Part shown: in pieces, positions 52,454 through 62,249 of the stretch
How the letters are laid out: each line of letters opens with the position of its first letter
Position numbering within the stretch: the first letter of the stretch is position 1
Assembly (NCBI GenBank): GCA_024958655.1
Contig: JANWUR010000010.1
Span: forward strand, 1 to 64,000
DNA: 64,000 nucleotides
Direction: 5' to 3'
From: Cyanobium sp. FGCU6
Lineage (GTDB): Bacteria; Cyanobacteriota; Cyanobacteriia; PCC-6307; Cyanobiaceae
Position numbers and translations under genes: made by a program
Notes under the pieces: generated by a model
The model's database searches: none
Told to the model about the DNA's origin: nothing
What the model saw: the letters and a program-made list of their open reading frames with translations, nothing else

Positions 52454-53992
52454 ATGGCTGCGGACCCGCTTCTCGACGTGGCCGTGGTGGGCGCCGGAAT
52501 CGCCGGCCTCACCGCTGCTGCCCTGCTGGCCCGGGAAGGGCTGGGGGTGGATCTGCTGGAGGCCCACAGCCAGAGCGGCGGCTGCGCTGGCACCTTCCGC
52601 CGCGGGCCCTACGTCTTTGATGTGGGGGCCACCCAGGTGGCCGGCCTGGAGCCAGGCGGGGTGCACGAGCGGCTGTTCCGCCATTTCGGCGTGCCGGCGC
52701 CGGCGGCGACACCGCTTGATCCCGGCTGCGTCGTCGATCTGGCCGATGGCCAGGCGCCGGTGCGGCTGCACCGCAACCCCGAGGCCTGGCGGGAGGAGCG
52801 GGAGCGGCAGTTTCCCGGCAGCGGCCGCTTCTGGGACCTGTGCGCCGCGATTCACCGAGCCAGCTGGGCCTTCGCCGGCCGCGATCCGGTGCTGCCGCCC
52901 CGCTCGCTCTGGGACCTGGGCCAGCTGCTGGCGGCCCTGCGGCCGGACAGCCTGGCCAGCGGCCTGTTCACCACCGCCACCATCGCCGACCTGCAGCGCC
53001 TCTGCGGCTGCGCCGACGGTCCGGACGGCGCGCGGCTGCGCCACTTCCTTGATCTGCAACTGCGCCTCTACTCCCAGGAACCTGCCAACCGCACGGCCGC
53101 CCTCTACGGCGCCACCGTGCTGCAGATGGCCCAGGAGCCGCTGGGCCTGTGGCATCTCGAGGGCTCGATGCAGGCCCTCAGCACCACCCTGGAGCAGGCC
53201 CTTGCCCAGGCGGGCGGCCAGCTGCGGCGACGGCACCGGCTGGAACGGCTGCACCCCCCGGAGCGGCCGGGCGCCCCCTGGCGGCTGGAGGGCCAGGCCG
53301 CCGGCGGCCGTCCCTTCCTGCTCCAGGCGCGGGAGGTGGTGCTCACCCTGCCCCCCCAGAGCCTGCCCACCCTGCTGGGAGACACCTTGCCGGCGGGCTA
53401 CCGGGCGCGGCTGGAGGGCCTGAGCGATCCCAGCGGAGCCCTGGTGTTCTACGGGGCGGTGGAGCGCAGACGGCTGCCGGCGGACGTGGCGCCCCACCTG
53501 CAGCGCCACTGGCACGATCCGGGGCCGCTGTTCGTGTCGGTGAGCCGTGAAGGGGATGGACGGGCGCCGGCGGGGCAGGCGACGGTGATCGCCAGCGTCT
53601 TCACGGCCGCCCGGCCCTGGTTCGGCCTGGAGAACGCCGCCTATCTGGAACGCAAGCGAGCGGCCGAGGCCGGCATCCGCCTGGGCCTGCAGCGGTTGCT
53701 TGGCGTGAACCCGGCGGACTGGAGCCATGGGGAGCTGGCCACGCCGCGGGGCTTCGCCCGCTGGACCGGCCGGCCCTATGGCTTCGTGGGGGGGCTGGGG
53801 CAGCATCCGAGCCGCTTCGGGCCCTTCGGCCTCGCCAGCCGCACCCCCCTGGCCGGCCTCTGGCTGTGCGGCGATGCGATCCACCCCGGCGAAGGCACCG
53901 CCGGCGTGAGCCTCTCAGCCCTGATGGCCTGCCGCCAGCTCCTGCAGGGGCGGGGAGCAACCTGGTGCTGGCGGGACGCGGCCGCCACCTGA
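52454..53992 (+). CDS. crtD: CrtD-like carotenoid C-3',4'-desaturase
   Basis: A 512-residue FAD-dependent phytoene-desaturase-family enzyme. The N-terminal DVAVVGAGIAGLTAAALLAREG with LLEAHSQSGGCAGTF binds FAD. FDVGATQVAGLEPGG and the C-terminal GLWLCGDAIHPGEGTAGVSLS follow the cyanobacterial CrtD pattern for myxoxanthophyll synthesis. CrtH or another isomerase-type paralogue is possible, so the exact step is inferred. Confidence 0.82.
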   Translation: MAADPLLDVAVVGAGIAGLTAAALLAREGLGVDLLEAHSQSGGCAGTFRRGPYVFDVGATQVAGLEPGGVHERLFRHFGVPAPAATPLDPGCVVDLADGQAPVRLHRNPEAWREERERQFPGSGRFWDLCAAIHRASWAFAGRDPVLPPRSLWDLGQLLAALRPDSLASGLFTTATIADLQRLCGCADGPDGARLRHFLDLQLRLYSQEPANRTAALYGATVLQMAQEPLGLWHLEGSMQALSTTLEQALAQAGGQLRRRHRLERLHPPERPGAPWRLEGQAAGGRPFLLQAREVVLTLPPQSLPTLLGDTLPAGYRARLEGLSDPSGALVFYGAVERRRLPADVAPHLQRHWHDPGPLFVSVSREGDGRAPAGQATVIASVFTAARPWFGLENAAYLERKRAAEAGIRLGLQRLLGVNPADWSHGELATPRGFARWTGRPYGFVGGLGQHPSRFGPFGLASRTPLAGLWLCGDAIHPGEGTAGVSLSALMACRQLLQGRGATWCWRDAAAT

Positions 53993-54020
53993 GAGGCTGG
54001 GGTCACCGATCCGTGCTCCG

Positions 54021-54413
54021 ATGTCTCCCACCGCCCGTGCCCTGGTGGCACCCCCGGCCACCCCATCAGACCGTCGGCGCCGCCCCCCCGAGGCCGACGC
54101 TGGAGGCCGTGGATTCGGAGCCGGCGGGCGACGGGAGAAGGCCCCAGCCCAGGGCAAGGGGCGCAAGCGACGCGGGTCGGGCCTGAGTGCCGCCGACCGC
54201 TCCCCCCTGGGCCGCAGCCCGGATCTGGCGGCGCTGGAGGCCCGCGCCAGATTGGGGCTGGCGCTGGCGGGGCGCCTGAGCGAGGGCGACGTGAACCGGG
54301 CCTGGAAGCGGGCCGCCAGCGAACACCACCCCGATCGCGGGGGTCTGCACGACACGATGCAGGCGATCAATGCTGCCCGCGACCTGCTGCTCGGCCGCGG
54401 GATCGAGACCTGA
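54021..54413 (+). CDS. J-domain protein with basic N terminus
   Basis: A 130-residue protein. The first 55 residues are basic and disordered (RREKAPAQGKGRKRRGS). The C-terminal half is a J-domain-like fold with the HPD motif in ASEHHPDRGGLHDTMQAINAARD. It may stimulate a DnaK partner. It ends 1 bp before the convergent transglycosylase stop. Confidence 0.8.
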   Translation: MSPTARALVAPPATPSDRRRRPPEADAGGRGFGAGGRREKAPAQGKGRKRRGSGLSAADRSPLGRSPDLAALEARARLGLALAGRLSEGDVNRAWKRAASEHHPDRGGLHDTMQAINAARDLLLGRGIET

Positions 54414-54414
54414 C

Positions 54415-55455
54415 TCAGCCCCCGGCCAGCACCGGCGGCGGCGCACTGGCGGGGAAGCGCCCCAGGTAGGTGGCCACGGCGATCGGGCGAGGCTGGTCGT
54501 AGCCCACCGGCAGCCAGAGATCGCCGGCGGCGGAGACGAAGTGAACCTCCCAGTGGTACAGACCGCGGAAGGCCCGCGGATCCTCCTTCAGGAGGTCGGC
54601 ATAGAGCAGCACCGCCTTGCCGTAGTTGTCGCTGTTGTTGTAACCCCACAACCCCTTGCGGATGTCCCTGAGGCCACCGCGGCGCACCAGGTAACGGGCG
54701 GCGGCATGGATCGCGGTGCGGGGATCGCGGATGTCACCCCCGTTGCCGATGCCAGGCTCAGCCCAGGTGGTGGGCAGGAACTGCATCGGCCCGCGAGCAT
54801 CGGCCACCGACACGCCGTCGATGCGGCCCATGCCCGTTTCCACCAGGTTCACCGCCGCCAGCACCTCCCAGGCGATGCCGGTGGCTGCGGCTGCTTCCTT
54901 GTAGTAGCGGAGAAGATTTTCAGGAGGCTCGGGGGGAATGATCCGCCACGCCGGCAGCACGGCCGCCTTCTGGCCGCGGTGCATCGCCAGGAAGGCGCGC
55001 CGGGCGGCAAGGTGTCGGTCGAAGACCGGCCGCCACGACTCGTCGAGTTCCCGGCGCACCTCGGCGGCAAGCTCGGGCCGCCGCGAAAGGGTGCGGTAGA
55101 TCACCTGCTGCTGATGCCCCAGTGCCGGCAGATCCGCTTCCGGCGTGCCCGAGGCCCGGATCAGCTGCTCCACCTGGGCCAGAAGGGCCGCGATCCCGGC
55201 CGGATCCGTGGGCAGCAGGGGATAGTGGCGGCCGTTGGCCGCCCGGGGCAGGGCCGGATCGGTGGGCAGCAGGGCGGCCGCCGGTGGCGGCGGCAGGGGC
55301 TCGGCGGTCGCCGATCCTGGTGGCGGCGGCAGCGTCGACTCCGCCGCCGTGGCACCGGACCCGCCCCGATACTCCCCGCAGCCCACCAGCGCCGGACCCA
55401 GCAGCAGGGCCAGACCGCCGGAGAGAGCCAACAGCGGACGGAGGGAGCGGCGCAT
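54415..55455 (-). CDS. Lytic transglycosylase-like lipoprotein
   Basis: A 346-residue exported lipoprotein with a signal ending in ALVGC (Cys26 lipidated), then a Pro/Ala/Gly linker. The C-terminal SLT-like domain has LAAVNLVETGMG (catalytic Glu candidate), ARGPMQFLPTTW and a GLWGYNNSDNYGKAVLLYADLL tail. It would cleave peptidoglycan glycan strands in the periplasm. Confidence 0.85.
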   Translation of the reverse strand: MRRSLRPLLALSGGLALLLGPALVGCGEYRGGSGATAAESTLPPPPGSATAEPLPPPPAAALLPTDPALPRAANGRHYPLLPTDPAGIAALLAQVEQLIRASGTPEADLPALGHQQQVIYRTLSRRPELAAEVRRELDESWRPVFDRHLAARRAFLAMHRGQKAAVLPAWRIIPPEPPENLLRYYKEAAAATGIAWEVLAAVNLVETGMGRIDGVSVADARGPMQFLPTTWAEPGIGNGGDIRDPRTAIHAAARYLVRRGGLRDIRKGLWGYNNSDNYGKAVLLYADLLKEDPRAFRGLYHWEVHFVSAAGDLWLPVGYDQPRPIAVATYLGRFPASAPPPVLAGG

Positions 55456-55512
55456 CGGCACGAAGGAGAATCCGGTCGACGTTAGGCGTCCTGCCTGGGG
55501 TTTCCCCACCGT

Positions 55513-56481
55513 TCAGGGTTCGGACGGAAGGAGCTGGATGCGGTACAGCACCTCCTCGAGGGCATGGGCTGCCGTGATCCCCGGCCAGCGCTGGGGATTT
55601 TCCGCCGTGCAGCAGGAGGGAACCGGCGCCAGCACGGTCCAGGGCCGGGCATGGCAGAACTGCACCACGCTGTGGCGCTCGCCGCTGCTGCCCGCCGGGG
55701 CGACCACCCGGTGCCAGCCCGCGGGGATCATGCCGTTGCTGAGCCGCTCCAGCATCAGACCGCTGTTGATGATCACCCGTCCCTCCGGCGGAACGGCGTC
55801 GATCCACTCGCCCTCCACCAGCACCTGCAGTCCCGGAGCCGTGGCCCGGGGCAGGGCTGTGATCAGGTTGATGTCGCCATGGGGCGCGGCCCAGACGTGA
55901 CCGCCCGCCGGCGCCTCGGGCATCGGCGGGTAGCGCAGGGCCCGGCTGAGGGTGGGCGCCTCCGTGGTCATCTCGTCGAAGAACGTATCGGCGCAACCCA
56001 TCGCCACCGCGATCACCCGCAGGAAGCGGCGCTGCAGCTCGGCCAGGGCCGTGTGGAAGGCGAGCAGCACCTCGGTGATCCCGGGCAGCTCGCCCTCGGG
56101 CAGCAGCAGCTCGGGGTAGAGCAGCGGATGGTGCCGCCGCAGGGGGTGGGCCGCCGGCAGCGGCGCCGACCAGTTGAGCATCTCCTTCCAGTCGGCCCTG
56201 GCCTGGCCCGCCGCGGTCTCCACAAGCAGACCGGTGTAGCCGCTCTGGCCCGCGCTCTCCGGGGCGTGGAAGGTCTGCTTCCGCTCCGCCGACAGGGCGA
56301 AGAAACGGCCCAGCAGGCCGTAGGCCTCATCGAGCAGGGCCTCCGGCAGATCGCTGCGGATGTAGACGAACCCTGTAGCCAGGCTGCGGCGCACCCCATC
56401 CACCACCGCGTCCCGCGCGAAAGAGCTGCCGCGCTCGAAGGCGAGCAGATCCACATCGAGGATGGAGGAACGACGGCCCAT
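55513..56481 (-). CDS. Isopenicillin N synthase-like 2OG-Fe(II) oxygenase
   Basis: A 322-residue non-haem iron enzyme. The iron ligands are PHGDINLIT (HxD) and the later His in AGWHRVVAP, with the 2OG-binding ERHSVVQF (RxS). The N-terminal DIOX_N region (VDLLAFERGSS...) fits the family. Substrate unknown. The start MGRRSSILDVDLL is chosen. Confidence 0.85.
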   Translation of the reverse strand: MGRRSSILDVDLLAFERGSSFARDAVVDGVRRSLATGFVYIRSDLPEALLDEAYGLLGRFFALSAERKQTFHAPESAGQSGYTGLLVETAAGQARADWKEMLNWSAPLPAAHPLRRHHPLLYPELLLPEGELPGITEVLLAFHTALAELQRRFLRVIAVAMGCADTFFDEMTTEAPTLSRALRYPPMPEAPAGGHVWAAPHGDINLITALPRATAPGLQVLVEGEWIDAVPPEGRVIINSGLMLERLSNGMIPAGWHRVVAPAGSSGERHSVVQFCHARPWTVLAPVPSCCTAENPQRWPGITAAHALEEVLYRIQLLPSEP

Positions 56482-56506
56482 CAGCGCCCTGGCCCTGCAG
56501 GGCTGC

Positions 56507-56737
56507 TCATGACAGGTGGGCGAGCTCCTGGTGGAGCGATTCCGTGAAACCGCGCCGCTGGGCAGGATCACCCACCACCATCAGCGTTCCATTCGCGGGC
56601 CACCAATTCAGGCGGAGATTGGAGACGCTGTCCTCGACGACAAACATCTCGAAATCGCCCTCGTGCACCCAGCGGCCGGAGTTGCCGGTGCGGGCCACCA
56701 GAGCCCTGAGCTCATCCGGCGATCCCCGGAACTCCAC
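56507..56737 (-). CDS. Small conserved hypothetical protein
   Basis: A 76-residue soluble protein starting MEFRGSPDELRALVARTG, with an alternating strand pattern (FEMFVVEDSVSNLRLNWWP, GTLMVVGD). This looks like a compact alpha/beta fold conserved in picocyanobacteria, judged from memory. It lies between tyrA and the oxygenase on the same strand, so all three may form an operon. Function unknown. Confidence 0.62.
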   Translation of the reverse strand: MEFRGSPDELRALVARTGNSGRWVHEGDFEMFVVEDSVSNLRLNWWPANGTLMVVGDPAQRRGFTESLHQELAHLS

Positions 56738-56803
56738 CGGCCCGCTGCATTTGACAGGATTTTAGTCAGAACCGACAGCCCTGCCCTGCCGGCAAGCGGG
56801 AGG

Positions 56804-57754
56804 TCAATCCGGCAGCCCCTGGGGAGCCTGTTCAGGTGGGGCCAGGAAAGCCGGCCGCAGGTCGTGGGTGCGGGCCAGAAAACAGTGCAGCTCCGGCCAG
56901 TCCCCGGCCCGCACGAGCTGCTCAAGCGCGGCGATCTCCCGGCGGTAGAGCGCAAGGGCCGTCAGCAGGGCCTCCCGGTTGTGGCAGGCCATCAGGGTGC
57001 CGAGGTCGGGGTTGCCGCCGCCCACCCGCGTGGTGTCGGCGAAACCGCTGGAGGCCAGGCCGCGCATCAGGGCCGCCATGGCCCCCTCCCCACCCCGGTC
57101 GGCGGTCCCCAGCAGCGCGGCACTCACCAGCACCGGCAGGTGGGAGATCAGCGCCACGGCCCGGTCGTGCTGGTCCGGGGCACAGGTGAGCCAGCGACCT
57201 CCCACCGCCACCGCCAGCTCCCGCACCGCCGCCAGAGCACCGGGATCGGTATCAGCCACTGGAGTCGCCACCCAGGGGCGATCGCGGAACAGCCCAGCCT
57301 CGCCGGCCTCCACCCCCGCCGCCGCCGTGCCGGCCATCGGATGAGAAGCCACGAAGCGGATTCCGGGCTGCCGCTCCCAGGCCGCCAGCACCGGCCCCTT
57401 CACCGAGCCCACATCGGTGACGACCGCCTCCGCGGGCAGGGCGGCGAGCAGGGCCGGATCCGGAGTGAGCAGGCGATCCAGCGGCAGGGCGAGCACCACC
57501 AGCCCGCAGTCGGTGAGCACCGCCGGGTCGGTGGACACCGCCCCCGCCAGGCCCCGCTGCCGGGCGCGCACGGCGGTGGCCTGCCGGTGCACCAGAGCGC
57601 GCACGTCGGCACCGAGCGCCTGCAGATCGAGTCCCAGCGAGCCGCCGATCAGCCCCAGTCCCACCAGTCCCACCGGCCGCTGCCGCCACAGGGGCAACGC
57701 ACCCTCCCCGTGTCGCTGGTTCGCCATCCCCACCGCCTCGCGCCTGAACTCCAT
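56804..57754 (-). CDS. tyrA: Prephenate/arogenate dehydrogenase
   Basis: A 316-residue NAD(P)-dependent enzyme of tyrosine synthesis. GLVGLGLIGGSLGLDLQALG is the Rossmann motif, followed by VTDVGSVKGPVL and FVASHPMAGTAAAGVEAG, which are typical of TyrA. Cyanobacterial enzymes generally use arogenate with NADP+. Start at 57754 or at the ATG at 57727. Confidence 0.92.
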   Translation of the reverse strand: MEFRREAVGMANQRHGEGALPLWRQRPVGLVGLGLIGGSLGLDLQALGADVRALVHRQATAVRARQRGLAGAVSTDPAVLTDCGLVVLALPLDRLLTPDPALLAALPAEAVVTDVGSVKGPVLAAWERQPGIRFVASHPMAGTAAAGVEAGEAGLFRDRPWVATPVADTDPGALAAVRELAVAVGGRWLTCAPDQHDRAVALISHLPVLVSAALLGTADRGGEGAMAALMRGLASSGFADTTRVGGGNPDLGTLMACHNREALLTALALYRREIAALEQLVRAGDWPELHCFLARTHDLRPAFLAPPEQAPQGLPD

Positions 57755-57845
57755 CGTCCCCGATTCGCCGGGACCCGCTCTGTCGCCGGGGGACGCTGTC
57801 GCCGCTGCTGCGATCCCGCCCGAGGCCGCTGCCTACGATCCGCCG

Positions 57846-59309
57846 ATGTTGGAAGCCCGCGCCCACCACCAGCTCAAGGCCCTGCTGGCGGGGGAAGGGG
57901 CACGCCGCTGGCCGCACCATCTCACCTTGAGCCGCCTGGTCGCCCGCAGTCTGCGCCGGGCCGATCACACCCTGGTGCGGCTGGCTCCCGGGACCGATCC
58001 CAGCTGGTGGATCAGCCTGCTGGTTCCGCTGGTGCTGGGGGAAACACGACTGGCCCTGGTGGTGGGCGACGCGCTGCGCCAGCGGCTGCTCCAGGTGGAG
58101 TGGCCCCGGCTACGCGCAGTGGGTCTCTCCCTTTCGTGCTGGGAGGGCCCGGAGGCCCCGCCCGAGGCCCGTCTGTGGCTGCTCAATCACCGGGAGCTGC
58201 TCGAAGCCTGGCGCCACGGCCGACTGGGCGATCGCCAGCTCGTGATCCCCGAGGCCGAAACGCTGGAGGCAGCCCTGCGGGAGGCGCTGGCGGTGCGGAT
58301 CGCCCCCGCCGACTGGGACCGGCTGCGCCGCGCCCTGCCGGCGGCGGAGGAGAGCCTGCTCAACCTGCACGGCCGGCTGGGGCGGCGCCTGCTGCGCCAC
58401 CCCCGCACCCCCCACGGCCTGGTGGCTCTGGCCGACGACGACGAGGCGCCGCTGCGACATCTGCTGGCCCTGCTCAAGCCGCTCCCCGATCCGTGGCGAG
58501 CCTGGCTGGACGCGGCAGGCGCCGGCTGGTGCAGCTGGGCCCACGTGGATGCCGACCAGCTGATGTGGCAGCTCCATCGTCAGCCGCTTGAGCCGCTGGC
58601 GGAACTGGGGGGGCTGCTCCAGGGCCGAGGCGCCGTGCTCACGGGTGAACTGGCGATCTCCCGGGGCGGTGGCGAGGTGGCGCCGGGGGCTGGAATCACG
58701 GGCCTCGGCCTCACCCCGGAGGTGGCGGTGGAGCTGGGCGATCCGCCGCTCGCCGATCCCCTGCCCCTTTACGCGCCGCTACGCCAGCCCCTTCCGAACA
58801 GCCCCCACTACGGCGAGCATCTGCTCGACCAGGCCCGCCGCCTGGTGCTTGCCCAGGGCAGCCTCACGGTGGTACTGATCGATGACCCGGCCCTGCGCCG
58901 CGGCCTGGCCAGCGGCCTGGCCGCCGAGTTCGGCAGCCGCGTGTCCGAGGAGTGCACGGCCCCAGAAAGCAATGGCGTGCTCTGCTGCCGCTGGAGCTGG
59001 TGGCTGGAGAACCAGGCCCGCCTTCCCTTGCCCTGCCAGGTGGTGGTGGCCCTGCTCCCGATCGCCAGCCTGGAGGATCCCCTCACCGCCGCCCGGGTGG
59101 CGCGCCTGCGCCAGCAGGGCCGCGACTGGTTCCGGGAACGGCTGCTGCCCGATGCCCTCAACCGACTGCAACGCGGGGTTGCGGGTCTCCGCCGAAGCGG
59201 CGGCCGCCTCGCGGTGCTCGACGGCCGCCTGCGGGCCCGGAGCTGGGGCCGGCAGGTCTTCGCCGCCCTCGAACCCTGGGTGCAGCTCACACGTCTGCTG
59301 CCGGACTGA
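57846..59309 (+). CDS. DinG-like helicase homologue lacking Walker motifs
   Basis: A 487-residue protein whose order of segments follows DinG/Rad3 helicases. The expected Walker A position reads RLAPGTDPSWWISLLVPLVL with no GKT. A segment at the NHALL position reads LLNHRELLEAW. The DEAH position reads VIPEAETLEAAL instead of VIDEAHNLE. The C terminus keeps the DinG pattern FRERLLPDALNRLQRGVAGLRRSGGRLAVLDGRL. It is probably a non-catalytic derivative conserved in picocyanobacteria. The start ATG follows the divergent tyrA by 91 bp. Confidence 0.7.
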   Translation: MLEARAHHQLKALLAGEGARRWPHHLTLSRLVARSLRRADHTLVRLAPGTDPSWWISLLVPLVLGETRLALVVGDALRQRLLQVEWPRLRAVGLSLSCWEGPEAPPEARLWLLNHRELLEAWRHGRLGDRQLVIPEAETLEAALREALAVRIAPADWDRLRRALPAAEESLLNLHGRLGRRLLRHPRTPHGLVALADDDEAPLRHLLALLKPLPDPWRAWLDAAGAGWCSWAHVDADQLMWQLHRQPLEPLAELGGLLQGRGAVLTGELAISRGGGEVAPGAGITGLGLTPEVAVELGDPPLADPLPLYAPLRQPLPNSPHYGEHLLDQARRLVLAQGSLTVVLIDDPALRRGLASGLAAEFGSRVSEECTAPESNGVLCCRWSWWLENQARLPLPCQVVVALLPIASLEDPLTAARVARLRQQGRDWFRERLLPDALNRLQRGVAGLRRSGGRLAVLDGRLRARSWGRQVFAALEPWVQLTRLLPD

Positions 59310-59371
59310 TGGCCCAGCCAGCCGACGGCGTGCCTGGCCCCTAGCCTCGTGCCACCCGCAACCAAGCTCCG

Positions 59372-59623
59372 ATGGGGGAAGCCAAGCGCCGTGCCGCCCA
59401 GGGCCTACCGCCCCGCCAGATCAAAGCCACCAAACCTGCCCCTGGTGCCGACACCTCCTCACGCCTGATTCCCTGGCTGCCGTTCACCCGCAACCAGGCG
59501 GATCGCTTCGTGGCCCTCAGCACCCGTGGGGCCTGGATCGGGATCGCTGCCCTGGTGGCGCTCTGGGTGACCGTGCGCTTCATCGGGCCGGCAGCAGGCT
59601 GGTGGACCCTGGCCGATGGCTGA
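59372..59623 (+). CDS. DUF2839 small membrane protein
   Basis: An 83-residue protein with the DUF2839 N terminus MGEAKRRAAQGLPPRQ and one or two C-terminal membrane segments (AWIGIAALVALWVTVRFIGPAAGW). The family is cyanobacterial, function unknown. Confidence 0.82.
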   Translation: MGEAKRRAAQGLPPRQIKATKPAPGADTSSRLIPWLPFTRNQADRFVALSTRGAWIGIAALVALWVTVRFIGPAAGWWTLADG

Positions 59624-59727
59624 AGCCGACAAGCTCCTGCCCGTGAGCGGTTGCCCACCGGCCACGGGGCCGTCACGACAAATCGGAAGAAAACATTAGG
59701 ATTGTCGGACTGCTCTCCAGGGGCCCC

Positions 59728-60093
59728 GTGTTCTCACGACTCGCCAGCCAATACCGCTCGGTGGTTCACGATCTGGTGTTGAGTCTCCAGGCACTGGCCG
59801 ACTGCCTCGACCAGCGGGGCCAGAGCGCCAGTTGCTACGTCTGCGGCGACGGTGAAGACAACCATGGCGCGTCGTTTGTGGCCGAACTGGACGACCGCCA
59901 CATGGTGCGCTTCCTCGTTTCCGACTTCGGGATCAGCTGGGTGGAATCACGCGATGGCCGTGAGCTGGTGAAGCTGGAAGGCGCCGAAGCGATCCAGGAA
60001 CTGCAGCGGGTGGCGGCGGTACTGCAAAGCGGACCCGCCAGCCGCTGGCCCCGACCTGCCACCGCCGCCCTCGCCACCACGGACCCCACCTGA
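59728..60093 (+). CDS. DUF1815 protein
   Basis: A 121-residue protein starting at GTG. LASQYRSVVHDLVLSLQALADCL and SCYVCGDGEDNHGASFVAEL match DUF1815, a family restricted to cyanobacteria. Soluble; function unknown. It converges on recA. Confidence 0.82.
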   Translation: MFSRLASQYRSVVHDLVLSLQALADCLDQRGQSASCYVCGDGEDNHGASFVAELDDRHMVRFLVSDFGISWVESRDGRELVKLEGAEAIQELQRVAAVLQSGPASRWPRPATAALATTDPT

Positions 60094-60111
60094 GTCCCGC
60101 GCCGCCGGCCC

Positions 60112-61284
60112 TCAGGCCGCCGGTACCTCCTCCCGTTCCACAGCCAGGTCGATTGAAGGCGCCTCGGCGGCCTGCTTTGCTGCCCCGCGGGCAGCCGCTT
60201 GACGGGCTGCAGCGGCCAGGGGCTTCATCGAGTTGGCCGTGACCTCGGAGCCTTCGGTGAGCCGGCGGCGGGTGAGCTGCTCGATCACCTCAGCCTGCTC
60301 AGGGTTCTGCTCCAGCCAGGTGATCGTGTTGTCGCGACCCTGGCCGATGTTGTCGCCCTCGTAGCTGTACCAGGCGCCCTTGCGCGTCACCACGCCCGTT
60401 TCCTCCGCCAGGTCGAGCAGACAGCCCAGGGTGCTGATGCCGCGGCCGAAGAGGATGTCGAACTCGGCGATGCGGAACGGAGGGGCCACCTTGTTCTTGG
60501 CCACCTTCACCTTGGCGCGGATGCCGTACTCCTCGGTGCCGCGCTTGAGGGTCTGGATGCGGCGGATGTCGAGGCGCACCGAGGCGTAGAACTTCAGCGC
60601 GTTGCCGCCGGTGGTGGTTTCCGGGTTGCCGTAGGTGACGCCGATCTTCTGGCGGAGCTGGTTGAGGAAGATCACCGTGCAGCCCGACTTGCCGATGTTG
60701 CCGGTGATCTTGCGCATCGCCTGGCTCATCAGCCGGGCCTGGCTGCCCACCGCCAGATCCCCCATCTCGCCCTCGATCTCCGCCCGGGGCGTGAGGGCCG
60801 CCACCGAGTCGATCACCACGATGTCGACGGCGGCGGAGCGCACCAGCTGATCCACGATCTCCAGGGCCATCTCGCCGGTGTCCGGCTGGGAGACGAGCAG
60901 ATTCTCGATGTCGACCCCGAGGGAGGCGGCATAGACGGGATCGAGGGCATGCTCCGCATCCACAAAGGCGGCCACGCCGCCGCGCTTCTGAACCTCGGCG
61001 ATGGCGTGGAGGGTGAGGGTGGTCTTGCCTGAGCTCTCCGGCCCGTAGACCTCCACCACCCGGCCCTTGGGATAGCCGCCACCCAGGGCGAGATCCAGGG
61101 TGAGGGCGCCGGTGTTGATCGTTTCCACCCGCATGCGGGAGGCATCGCCCAGGCGCATGATCGAGCCTTTGCCGAAGTTGCGCTCGATCTGGTTGAGCAC
61201 CAGGCCGAGGGCCTTGTCACGCTCGGCGCTGGAAGCGCCGGCGGCACCGGCGGGGGAAGCGGCGGCCTTGGGATCGAGGGGCAT
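60112..61284 (-). CDS. recA: Recombinase RecA
   Basis: A 390-residue RecA. Walker A is GPESSGKT (residues 81-88), and [21 protein letters not shown] and the [11 protein letters not shown] segment are diagnostic. It catalyses strand exchange and LexA cleavage where SOS exists. The C terminus has an Ala-rich tail longer than usual. A LexA-like palindrome lies 157 bp upstream. Confidence 0.98.
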   Translation of the reverse strand: MPLDPKAAASPAGAAGASSAERDKALGLVLNQIERNFGKGSIMRLGDASRMRVETINTGALTLDLALGGGYPKGRVVEVYGPESSGKTTLTLHAIAEVQKRGGVAAFVDAEHALDPVYAASLGVDIENLLVSQPDTGEMALEIVDQLVRSAAVDIVVIDSVAALTPRAEIEGEMGDLAVGSQARLMSQAMRKITGNIGKSGCTVIFLNQLRQKIGVTYGNPETTTGGNALKFYASVRLDIRRIQTLKRGTEEYGIRAKVKVAKNKVAPPFRIAEFDILFGRGISTLGCLLDLAEETGVVTRKGAWYSYEGDNIGQGRDNTITWLEQNPEQAEVIEQLTRRRLTEGSEVTANSMKPLAAAARQAAARGAAKQAAEAPSIDLAVEREEVPAA

Positions 61285-61441
61285 GGAACGGATCAGCGAG
61301 GGGACAGGCCGCGACGGACGGACACCGGACGGGTACCGAACAGGCACCGGACGGGCAGGGAAGCAGACCCGGAGCCGGGGGCCATCCTGCGACCTCTGGG
61401 AAGCAAGTGCCACCGCAGAGGGCCGGCGTATCAATTGCGTT

Positions 61442-61455
61442 AGTACGGGCGTACT
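61442..61455 (-). promoter_or_regulatory. LexA-like box upstream of recA
   Basis: AGTACGGGCGTACT is a perfect AGTAC-N4-GTACT dyad, close to the cyanobacterial LexA consensus RGTACNNNDGTWCB with one spacer mismatch (C where D is expected). It lies in the recA upstream region, 8 bp from the HAD gene stop. Confidence 0.6.
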
Positions 61456-61463
61456 GTAGCGTG

Positions 61464-62231
61464 TCAGGGCCAGGACGCCAGGGGGGCAGCGAAGGCGGTG
61501 GGGGTCAGCCAGCGGATGCGCTCCGCCGCCAGTCCGTCCCCGTCCAGCCCCTCCCCATCCCCAGGGGCCAGATAGCCCCAGGAGGCGAGGTAGCAGCGCA
61601 CCTGCTCCAGGCCAGGAGTGGCGCGCACCAGCTCCAGGGTGGGACGGCGATCCTCCACGAACCACAGGGGACGCCCCTCGGTGCGGAGCTGAAGCAGAAC
61701 GTCCGGCTTGCTGCCCCGCTCATGGCCGTAGAGCGCCCAGGGAGAGAGGCCGGCGGCAGCCAGGAGGCGAGCGGCGAAGGCTCCGCCCTTGGTGGTGAGA
61801 ACCGCCCAGTCGGCCCCCTCGGCCGCCAGGGCCCGGAGGCGATCCGGCACGCCGGGATAGAAGCGGTGGAGGGCCAGCCAGGCCTCCGGCTCCTCGGCGA
61901 TCGCCGTGCGGCGCACGACCTCAAGGGCCTCCTGCAGCTGATCGGGGCGCCAGTCCCGGGCCGCCAGGGCCGCGGGCATGACCCGGTCGTAATCGGCGGC
62001 GGCCGCGACGGGGTCGAAGCCCGGTCGCCCCAGTTCGGCGGCCATCAGCACCATCTCCCAGCCCTTGTGGATGCGGGGGCGGAGCAGGGAGAAGCCCGGG
62101 GGCGCCAGCTCCGGCAGGATCAGCGCGGCATCGAGCCGCAGAGCGGCATGACGCGCCGACCACCAGTACTCGGCCATGCCGTCCATCAGCACGCCATCGA
62201 AGTCGAAGACCAGCAGCGGCGCCGCAGCCAA
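61464..62231 (-). CDS. HAD-superfamily hydrolase
   Basis: A 255-residue HAD phosphatase-like protein. Motif I is [10 protein letters not shown] (nucleophile Asp), motif II is VLTTKGG, motif III Lys is in GSKPDVL and motif IV is FVEDRRPTL. Substrate unknown. The gene lies directly upstream of recA on the same strand, with the recA LexA-like box immediately after its stop. Confidence 0.85.
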   Translation of the reverse strand: MAAAPLLVFDFDGVLMDGMAEYWWSARHAALRLDAALILPELAPPGFSLLRPRIHKGWEMVLMAAELGRPGFDPVAAAADYDRVMPAALAARDWRPDQLQEALEVVRRTAIAEEPEAWLALHRFYPGVPDRLRALAAEGADWAVLTTKGGAFAARLLAAAGLSPWALYGHERGSKPDVLLQLRTEGRPLWFVEDRRPTLELVRATPGLEQVRCYLASWGYLAPGDGEGLDGDGLAAERIRWLTPTAFAAPLASWP

Positions 62232-62249
62232 GGGGTTAAAGATATAAAA

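Noticed and set aside
61323-61354. Two copies of CACCGGACGGG spaced 21 bp in the recA leader
   Set aside because: Only two short copies, with no array structure; probably leader sequence of no special meaning.
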